Assembly (NCBI GenBank): GCA_018821745.1
Contig: JAHJLU010000247.1
Coordinates: 1 to 8,694 of the forward strand
Reading direction: 5' to 3'
Source of the DNA: Myxococcota bacterium
GTDB lineage: Bacteria > Myxococcota_A > Polyangia > HGW-17
DNA length: 8,694 bases
Made by a program: the position numbers and the translations under genes. Below, in pieces: positions 1 through 6,289 of the stretch. The number at the start of each line of letters is the position of its first letter. Position 1 is the stretch's first letter. The notes under the pieces were generated by a model. That model made no database searches, was not told the DNA's origin, and worked only from the letters and a program-made list of their open reading frames with translations.

Positions 1-3000
1 CCGTCGTAGTAGCTTCGGGTGTGGTTGAACTTCGTCTCGTCCGTAATGCTCGAAGTGGTCCACGTCTCACACACACCGTGGATCCACGCTGCCGCGTTCT
101 TGGCGTAGGTGGAATGCGCGGTGATAGTGATATCAGCCCCCACCTGGCCGTGCGTGATCTTCTCCTTGGTGTGGCCGTAGTTGTCCACCCGGCTCTCGTT
201 CAAGAAGTGCACAACATCGGTGCTGGAGGTGTTGAGAGGTACCGCAATCATCGGAGAGGATATCAGGTTCTCCCCTGTGTCCTCGGTGATAAACTTGGGT
301 ATGCTCGGGGAGTACGTCCCTGACCCATAACCCGTGTTATAAGCAAAGGAGTGGGACTCCCGAGGGTACACGAACCGCACCTCCCGGTGGAAGGCGTCGT
401 GGAGCAGATCCTCGGAATCCATAGCGAGCGCATTATCATCGAAAAGCCACCGGATGCCGTAGGAGGTGAAGGACTTCGAGATGAAGCGCCGAGCACTTCC
501 GGTGTCGTAAACCCAGTTCTCGGTCATGTACTCCATGCCAGCAAAAGCTTCGTCATCTACATCCAACTCCCCAGGAACATCCACGTCTCCCTTGCCCTGA
601 TAGTAGTAGTGGGTCGCGAACTTAGAGAGCGTCTCCCCGTTGGTCAGATAGTCAACGCTATTGGGAGGGACCTGATGATCCCCCACGCTCTCTTCCTCGG
701 TCTGGCCGAAGCCCCGGAACTCATGCTCTTTGCCGTCATAGTAGCAGTTACGGTATTTGTATCGCTTGGTCAGCACCGTCTCGGGCCAGCCGGGCTCATG
801 CAGTTGGTTGCGGGTGACCACCTCAGTCACAACCTGCTGGGGGAAGGGGCACGTGGTGGACCACGGGTCATCAGATTTTGCAGCAACATACTGCTCTGTG
901 GACGGTGCATAATTGATCCGCGTCAGGCCACCGAGCCCGTTGTGCACAACATTGATCAAACGGGGCTTGATTCCCCCCGTGAGATCCATGTATTTGTACT
1001 CACCACCATCGCCCCAGAGAATATCCTGGGAGCCCGAGCCATTCATGTCGGCGATGCGAACACGGTCCGTGAACTGATGCCCCCAGGGCGCAGAGATGAT
1101 GGCACGATCTTCGAAATAGTCGATCTTGTTGAGCCACACGTCCACCTGGTTGGCCCTCACCTGGAACATATCGGCAAGGCCATCACCATTGATGTCGCCA
1201 AGGTAGATCTTTGATGGGTCCATAGAGGAAAAATAGGGGGCACTCCCCATGGCAATGTACCGATTGGCCCCGTAGGTCCCTGCCGCGCAGTAATCCCCGG
1301 TTCCCCAGTTCCCGTGTCCCTTGTTGGGCCAATACACAAACGTGCCGTAATCCACGAACACAATGTCCTGCAGCCCGTCACCGTTGACATCGGCAAACTT
1401 CACCCGGTTGTCACTGAACTGGATGGGAATCCCCTTGTGGAGCACACAGGTCGTGATGGGCTCTTCAGAGATGTTGCCGCTCGCGTCGATGTGCCCGAAC
1501 ACTCCTATGGCCATCTTGCTCGGATCATTGGGGTCCTTGTACCTGCCAAGATTCAGCCAGTGCTGCATCTGCGTACCCGTTGTTTTTACGACGTCGATGA
1601 GGTGGTCGCCGTTAATATCGACCAGCTTGATGTTTTCCGCGTCGTTCGTGAGGTCGATATGGGGATTTGTGGTCCTTGTGAGATAGTGCTCCCAGACACA
1701 GGTCCCGCTGTCGCAGTTCGTCTTGTAAACCTTGAACTCACCCACTGAGGGCATGTGAATAAGATCCGTCACGCCGTCGCCGTCGATGTCCATCATGCGG
1801 ACATTGGTATTATACAGCATGAAGGTCTGCTCATCCCCCATACCTGTCCTGGAGGATTCACGAATGCCATCGCCAGGTCCATCGTTCAGGAGGTACTGTT
1901 GAATGGGGCCCGAAGTGGTGGGATCGGTCTCATAAATATCGGGCAGGCCGTCGCCATTGACGTCGAGGAGATCTCTGCGGCCGTCCCCGATGGAGTGGTA
2001 GGGGGAGTTGGGCATCTCGATGATCTCGCCATACAGATCTCCCATCCCAAGAACGTTATGAGTGCCCACAACCTCTGTATAATCAAACTGTACGGGAGGA
2101 AGGTGGTCACTGCCTTTGCCAAACATCTTCACTTTATTGAGCAGAGTGTGGAAGGACCCTGCAACGTAATCAAACTCATAGTGTCGGACCTTCTGATATC
2201 CACCAGAGCCGGTGTAGTCCGTCTCCACCTGAATGTCACTGAGCCGCCATGCCGTGCTGATGGGGTATCCTGTCTGGTAGGTTGTGTTCACATCCTCACG
2301 GGTGGCGTCATAGTTGATGGCAATCCGATGCTGGTACTGTTCAGAATTCCCGGAGTTTTTCACATTGTACCTCACTTCCGAGAGGTAGGATTTTCCCATG
2401 TTCTTCTCGTAGACGTACTGAACCTTGTTGCCGTGGGTGTCCTTCACTTCAATGAGGTTCCATCGAAACACCCGCTCGCCGTTTTCATCACACGTGAGGG
2501 CGGACTCATCGGGCACACCACCAGAGTCAGCACCGAAATAATAGAGGGTCCCGCTCTGATCCTGGGCAATCCAGTAGGGATGGCCACCTCCAACGGCGTT
2601 CTTGAAAAAGACACGCATGAAGATACCCTCAAGCTTAGCCCGATAGTAGAAATCATGCTGAACATCAAACCACGAGGGGAGCGCCCCCTCTCCCTCTGCG
2701 CTGGGATCGATCCGAACAAGCTCATGCCCGCCGCCGTAGATAAAACGATCCACGGTGTTGTCGTAGATGGGCAGTCCCTGATCCGTCTGGCGGGCGATGT
2801 ACGCTACACCAAAACTCCAGCCGATACCCGCAACACCCTGTGATCCCGCCGATGAATAGGAGAGCCCAAGGGATGGACCGAGGCCTGCTCTCGCGGGTGG
2901 TGTTGTAATCGGAATCGACAACGATGCGTTCCCTGTCTGAAGGTTGGTTTTAAAAGTCAGCCCCATACCCTTGATAGATCCGGATCCCTGGGGACGTTTA

Positions 3001-3329
3001 AGCACCTGAGGTGAAACACCGGACTTGTTCACAGAGACAAGCTGGCTAATCTGCTTGAGTTTTTGCAACTTATTCGCAGCAATCGGTCTTTTGGGCTCCA
3101 CAGGCTTGATGTCCAACTTTTCTATGGTGGGATCAATGGACTGCCCCTGCCCCTCGTCTTCATATTGCTGAAGGTAATCCTCTCGGTCCACTCCGGGCTC
3201 ATCGTACTTGGCCGTACTCTTCACAGAATTGGGGTCAAGATGGGTGTCCTCACGGGACATGGGTGGATCATCCTCTGCAAAGGCCGCAAAACTTAAGGTC
3301 AGTATGAAAACGAGGAGAAGGGATTTCAT
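1..3329 (-). CDS. Secreted SpvB/TcaC-type (TcB-like) protein with FG-GAP/VCBS repeats, 3' end outside window
   Basis: The frame from ATG 3329 is open to the left edge, giving at least 1109 residues. A Sec signal peptide is clear: MKS, a hydrophobic core, then AFA|ED with cleavage after residue 18. Residues 19-100 are an acidic, low-complexity linker. The SpvB N-terminal domain follows: SPQVLKRPQGSGSIKGMG (106-123) matches the family's conserved entry motif, then SLSIPITTPPARAGLGPSL and SYSSAGSQGVAGIGWSF with Trp171, up to about 430. Six DxNGDGxxD loops lie at 456-769. The TcB middle region starts near 790 with NVVHNGLGGLTRINYAPS and includes EFRGFGQTEEE near 870 and RVDNYGHTKE further on. In Tc toxins, TcB plus TcC form a hollow cocoon that holds the toxic TcC tail and docks on TcA. 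A C-terminal Rhs core is expected past position 1 but unseen. The signal peptide is unusual for classical TcB, though exported SpvB/Rhs proteins occur outside Tc loci too. Confidence 0.92.
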   Translation of the reverse strand, partial: MKSLLLVFILTLSFAAFAEDDPPMSREDTHLDPNSVKSTAKYDEPGVDREDYLQQYEDEGQGQSIDPTIEKLDIKPVEPKRPIAANKLQKLKQISQLVSVNKSGVSPQVLKRPQGSGSIKGMGLTFKTNLQTGNASLSIPITTPPARAGLGPSLGLSYSSAGSQGVAGIGWSFGVAYIARQTDQGLPIYDNTVDRFIYGGGHELVRIDPSAEGEGALPSWFDVQHDFYYRAKLEGIFMRVFFKNAVGGGHPYWIAQDQSGTLYYFGADSGGVPDESALTCDENGERVFRWNLIEVKDTHGNKVQYVYEKNMGKSYLSEVRYNVKNSGNSEQYQHRIAINYDATREDVNTTYQTGYPISTAWRLSDIQVETDYTGSGGYQKVRHYEFDYVAGSFHTLLNKVKMFGKGSDHLPPVQFDYTEVVGTHNVLGMGDLYGEIIEMPNSPYHSIGDGRRDLLDVNGDGLPDIYETDPTTSGPIQQYLLNDGPGDGIRESSRTGMGDEQTFMLYNTNVRMMDIDGDGVTDLIHMPSVGEFKVYKTNCDSGTCVWEHYLTRTTNPHIDLTNDAENIKLVDINGDHLIDVVKTTGTQMQHWLNLGRYKDPNDPSKMAIGVFGHIDASGNISEEPITTCVLHKGIPIQFSDNRVKFADVNGDGLQDIVFVDYGTFVYWPNKGHGNWGTGDYCAAGTYGANRYIAMGSAPYFSSMDPSKIYLGDINGDGLADMFQVRANQVDVWLNKIDYFEDRAIISAPWGHQFTDRVRIADMNGSGSQDILWGDGGEYKYMDLTGGIKPRLINVVHNGLGGLTRINYAPSTEQYVAAKSDDPWSTTCPFPQQVVTEVVTRNQLHEPGWPETVLTKRYKYRNCYYDGKEHEFRGFGQTEEESVGDHQVPPNSVDYLTNGETLSKFATHYYYQGKGDVDVPGELDVDDEAFAGMEYMTENWVYDTGSARRFISKSFTSYGIRWLFDDNALAMDSEDLLHDAFHREVRFVYPRESHSFAYNTGYGSGTYSPSIPKFITEDTGENLISSPMIAVPLNTSSTDVVHFLNESRVDNYGHTKEKITHGQVGADITITAHSTYAKNAAAWIHGVCETWTTSSITDETKFNHTRSYYD
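1023..1964 (-). repeat. Six FG-GAP/VCBS-type calcium-loop repeats inside the SpvB-like gene
   Basis: Six copies of an Asp-rich loop occur at residues 456 (DVNGDGLPD), 514 (DIDGDGVTD), 571 (DINGDHLID), 647 (DVNGDGLQD), 712 (DINGDGLAD) and 761 (DMNGSGSQD), with spacings of 58, 57, 76, 65 and 49 residues. The pattern D-x-[DN]-G-D-G-x-x-D is the calcium-binding loop of FG-GAP/VCBS blades, which build a beta-propeller. In TcB this propeller gates the cocoon and contacts TcA. Copies 3 (His for Gly) and 6 (Ser for Asp) are degenerate. Confidence 0.9.
3326..3329 (-). other. ATGA stop/start overlap between lipoprotein and SpvB-like genes
   Basis: The TGA of the lipoprotein gene (3328-3326) and the ATG of the SpvB-like gene (3329-3327) share two bases in ATGA. 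Such overlaps usually mean translational coupling, so the two proteins are likely made in linked amounts from one mRNA. Confidence 0.95.
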
Positions 3330-6250
3330 CGGCTCACCTCCGTCAGGTTTCTTTCCCAGGGAGATGGCTCAATCTGGGGGATGAAGTCCCACTCCATGTC
3401 GTTGGTATCGATGAAATGACCACGCCCAAGCACCTCGCCACTCGACGAAGCAATAGCCGAAGTCTGACAGATCTCCGCACCGATGATGCCGTAGCAAAGT
3501 TCATCGATAACCGTTTCATCACATTTCAGTTGAATGGAGACCGTCTGGTACCCCGGTGGGATAACAAGATCACTGCTAATGTATGCACCACCGGTCCCGG
3601 GGACCATGGAATCGTGAGCAATCACCAAATACCCATCAGCAGTCATGGTGAGGGGGACGCTTCCATCCATAAGTGCGATTTCAAACAGTGTGTCTGGACT
3701 CACACTGCCCGTCATCTCCCCGAGCCCTTTAAGTGAGCAACCACTCAATTGGATAGGCTCCCCGGCAATCTCAATGAAGTTCCCTATGGAGTTGGCATCT
3801 TCGTAATGACCAACCTCATTGATCACGAGGTTGGGCGTTACATTAAGGAAGTAAAAGGTGTTCTCGTCCTCTGACAGATTCTCAACACAGACATAGTGGA
3901 TCCCACTCCCGAAGAGATCGGGATCCACGTTATCCAGTGTCATCTCCTTATAGTCGATTTCTGTTGTATCATCAAAAAGATGCAAGCCTACCTTGGCGCC
4001 GGACACTGTGTAAGGGGAGAGCTCCCTCGCGACCACGTTTACCCGCACGTTTTTGTCACGCCAAGAAAGTTCCAGTGCATAGCAGTCCATATCGCCGACG
4101 GAGGAGATACGCCCCCAGATGAGGTCCGTTCCAACCACCTGGCTCCCCATGCCCCTGGTCTCATTGGGCTCCAGCTCGTTGAAAAGCCCGGAGTCCCGAT
4201 ACTCATCATAGATAAAGTGGAAGTACCCATTGTTGATCCCCAGCCGGTCGGAGATCCTCAGATAATAGGTCCCTGTCTCCGGTGCCTGAAAGACCATGAG
4301 GGAATCCCAGGTTCCGAAGGACTCGTCATCGTTTTTAGCCAGCGGCGTGCTGTCAAAATCGGCATTAGCCCCGGCAACGGTGATCACCAGGTCAAGAACC
4401 GAACCAGGCTCTTCGTTGGCATGGGCCTTGAAGATCTCCCCAGCCATCAGATTCATGGAGAAATAGACCGGGGACGCGATATGGACCATGGAAAACTCAT
4501 CGCCAAAGTCAATACTGGAAAATCCGGGCACTACGTTCACTACAACATCAACGCTCTCTCCCGAGATCCCCGCATTCTCAAAGCGAAGCGTGCACGGTCC
4601 TGAAGTGTTCAGAAGAGGTACAGCGACCTTCACCCACATCTCGGTAACTGTATAATGGCCAAATTCTGTAATGCTCACAGTACACCCATTCACGGGGACA
4701 ATAGAAAGGAGTGAATTGGAGAAATCCACAAAGGCGCCATCAACCGACAACGTGGTGGTGATACCTGTAGAGATGTTCGTCGGGTCCACTGCGATAGTGG
4801 GAGTCCCCTGGATCACCGTGATGGTCCCAGTTACCACTTCTGGACCTGTTGTTACGGTGACGATTCTATCCCCGAGAGCCTCGTCATAAGGAACATCCAA
4901 CTCAACCGTCAGAATCTGCTGGGTCGTATCCACTCCAACTACCACGGCGCTTATTCCAGGGATCGCAACATTCGTCGAACCAAGCGTGAAATGCGTGTCG
5001 GACCCATGGATCGAGACCATCACTGTCTCTCCCTGGTGCACTTCATTGGGAGTGATAGTCACAATATTAGGATCGATGAAATCAACGGTGAAGCTCCCCG
5101 AAACATGCTCACCATAGGTGGAGAAAATAAAATCATACACGCCTGGGGCGGCCTCAAATGCAACATCAACGGACAGTACAATCTCCTGCGTGGCCTCATC
5201 AAGAGAGGAAATCACAGCCGAGACTCCACTCGCCGGTGGATTCACTGAAAGAGTTGTGATTCCATCTGCGAAATGGGTGTCTGCGCCATTCACGATCACT
5301 TCGAGTGTTTCCCATGGGTCACAGTGGTTTGGAGTCAGTGTAATTTCTGCAGGAATCGAATCAACTACCACTTCGAAGGCAGCCGAAAGTGCCCCCATAC
5401 CCCCGTCATCGACAGAGAGTTCGTAAGATCCCAGAGAAATTGTGTCCTCAATGTAGACCTCAAGCTCCATCTCAGTCTGGCTCAGTACAGTCTGACTCAA
5501 AATCACGATTCCAGGGTCATCAAATGAAGCAGTGGTAAGTGGATCGAAAAAGGTCTGGTAGCCTGTTACTGCTAAAGAAGGAATGTACTGTCCTGGAAGT
5601 CCGGATTGCGGCTCAATGATGATCTGCCGAGGTACAAGCAATTCAAAGTCAGTAACGAATTTCTGGTAATCCGAGCCTATCACCACAGAGCCAGGATATT
5701 CCTGGGCAACGGCATCAGGATCAATATCAATCACGACCTCTGCCGTCGTCTGATCAATCACTGTTGTCGACACAACTGTCACGCCTGGAATGTTAAAAAC
5801 AACATCAAAAGCTGTCGTTTGAAAATGGCTGCCAGTGCCCTGTATTGTCAGAAGAACTCCCTGCCACCCGATATCAGCAAAGAGAGGTGAAGCAGACAAA
5901 ACGGGCTGAGGAAAAACCTCAAAATCAGTGCTTACTATCTCGGCACCTCCAAAAGGACCACCATTGTTTGTGGTCACACTGATGCGCCTAGTAGCGACAG
6001 GCTCATCCGGCGGAATAGTTAGTGACATTGAGATGTGGTAATTGTCCAGAACCTGTATATTGCTGATTTCAATGGTCGAGGAGTCGATCGTGACGGACGA
6101 TGTACCAGCGGTGAAAGAGGTATTGCTCCCCGAAAGAACAACAGGGATGTTCTGTGCCCCCTGTACACCTGACTCGGGGTCGGAACTAAGCTCAGTGCAT
6201 GCAATTGCTGAAACGAGTATTAAAAGCCAAGCAACCGTTCGATTGTACAT
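3326..6250 (-). CDS. Predicted lipoprotein with Ig/IPT-like repeats, PPC-like domains and a lamin-tail domain
   Basis: This 974-residue protein starts at ATG 6250 with GAGGGA about 9 bases upstream. Its N-terminus has a short basic region, a hydrophobic core and SAIAC ending at Cys18, a plausible lipobox although position -3 is Ala; Thr follows the cysteine, so outer-membrane sorting is possible. About six Ig/IPT-like repeats of roughly 85-90 residues fill 26-573, several opening with a G-[SA]-[ND]-T-x-F type motif (GSNTSF, GADTHF, GSDTHF). Residues about 575-690 and 690-806 look like two bacterial pre-peptidase C-terminal (PPC) domains: LAKNDDESFGTWDSL then ETGTYYLRIS, and ELEPNE then DMDCYALEL. 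From about 807, LVINEV, FIEIAGEPIQLSG and DGYLVIAHD fit a lamin-tail (LTD) domain. No catalytic residues are evident. Such modules serve binding and display, so a surface-anchored adhesin, scaffold or chaperone role for the flanking Tc-like proteins is inferred. The stop overlaps the next start, implying coupled synthesis. The coding call is very secure; the exact job is unknown. Confidence 0.93.
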   Translation of the reverse strand: MYNRTVAWLLILVSAIACTELSSDPESGVQGAQNIPVVLSGSNTSFTAGTSSVTIDSSTIEISNIQVLDNYHISMSLTIPPDEPVATRRISVTTNNGGPFGGAEIVSTDFEVFPQPVLSASPLFADIGWQGVLLTIQGTGSHFQTTAFDVVFNIPGVTVVSTTVIDQTTAEVVIDIDPDAVAQEYPGSVVIGSDYQKFVTDFELLVPRQIIIEPQSGLPGQYIPSLAVTGYQTFFDPLTTASFDDPGIVILSQTVLSQTEMELEVYIEDTISLGSYELSVDDGGMGALSAAFEVVVDSIPAEITLTPNHCDPWETLEVIVNGADTHFADGITTLSVNPPASGVSAVISSLDEATQEIVLSVDVAFEAAPGVYDFIFSTYGEHVSGSFTVDFIDPNIVTITPNEVHQGETVMVSIHGSDTHFTLGSTNVAIPGISAVVVGVDTTQQILTVELDVPYDEALGDRIVTVTTGPEVVTGTITVIQGTPTIAVDPTNISTGITTTLSVDGAFVDFSNSLLSIVPVNGCTVSITEFGHYTVTEMWVKVAVPLLNTSGPCTLRFENAGISGESVDVVVNVVPGFSSIDFGDEFSMVHIASPVYFSMNLMAGEIFKAHANEEPGSVLDLVITVAGANADFDSTPLAKNDDESFGTWDSLMVFQAPETGTYYLRISDRLGINNGYFHFIYDEYRDSGLFNELEPNETRGMGSQVVGTDLIWGRISSVGDMDCYALELSWRDKNVRVNVVARELSPYTVSGAKVGLHLFDDTTEIDYKEMTLDNVDPDLFGSGIHYVCVENLSEDENTFYFLNVTPNLVINEVGHYEDANSIGNFIEIAGEPIQLSGCSLKGLGEMTGSVSPDTLFEIALMDGSVPLTMTADGYLVIAHDSMVPGTGGAYISSDLVIPPGYQTVSIQLKCDETVIDELCYGIIGAEICQTSAIASSSGEVLGRGHFIDTNDMEWDFIPQIEPSPWERNLTEVSR
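3334..3341 (-). promoter_or_regulatory. Ribosome binding site for the SpvB-like gene
   Basis: On the minus strand GGAGGTGA, an 8-base perfect match to the anti-Shine-Dalgarno tail of 16S rRNA, lies 4 bases before ATG 3329 (7 bases counted from the end of GGAGG). It sits inside the last codons of the lipoprotein gene. It fixes the start of the SpvB-like gene and implies strong translation in addition to coupling through the ATGA overlap. Confidence 0.9.
4532..6175 (-). repeat. About six tandem Ig/IPT-like domain repeats in the lipoprotein gene
   Basis: Residues 26-573 of the lipoprotein divide into about six units beginning near 26, 116, 208, 301, 396 and 484. Each has a P-rich entry, a G-x-x-T/S-x-F turn, an alternating Val/Ile strand ending in a V/I-x-x-V stretch, and a closing G-x-[YR]-x-[LV] strand before the next unit. 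Units 4 and 5 are the most alike (TLTPNHCDPWETLEVIVNG against TITPNEVHQGETVMVSIHG). The match to IPT/TIG folds is by eye; a related bacterial Ig-like family is equally possible. Confidence 0.7.
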
Positions 6251-6259
6251 GTCGTCACA

Positions 6260-6265
6260 TCCCTC
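6260..6265 (-). promoter_or_regulatory. Ribosome binding site for the lipoprotein gene
   Basis: GAGGGA on the minus strand ends 9 bases before ATG 6250. The match is weaker than that of the following gene. It supports ATG 6250 as the start, in agreement with the lipoprotein signal that follows directly. Confidence 0.65.
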
Positions 6266-6272
6266 ATCGAAA

Positions 6273-6284
6273 AGAACGCGTTCT
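6273..6284. promoter_or_regulatory. 12-base perfect palindrome in the gap between genes 1 and 2
   Basis: AGAACGCGTTCT is a perfect inverted repeat with no spacer, lying in the 39-base gap between the TcA-like stop and the lipoprotein start, just upstream of the ribosome binding site. It could be an operator half-site pair or a short mRNA structure. It has no loop and no following T-run on the minus strand beyond TTTT earlier in the gap, so it is not a convincing terminator. A role is not established. Confidence 0.3.
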
Positions 6285-6289
6285 ACCTA

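Noticed and set aside
601..611. Short tagtagtagt run as a microsatellite
   Set aside because: It simply encodes three or four tyrosines (HYYY) of the SpvB-like protein and is too short to count as a repeat tract.
351..1214. Long plus-strand open frame of 287 codons opposite the SpvB-like gene
   Set aside because: It lies antisense to a clearly coding frame with FG-GAP and TcB motifs, has no recognisable domain, and its length follows from the codon bias of the real gene.
1755..2843. Plus-strand open frame of 362 codons
   Set aside because: It is the mirror of the SpvB N-terminal and first propeller region, which has unmistakable family motifs on the minus strand; no ribosome binding site or domain supports it.
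3896..4603. Plus-strand open frame of 235 codons
   Set aside because: It is opposite the PPC/Ig-like part of the lipoprotein gene; composition is that of an antisense shadow.
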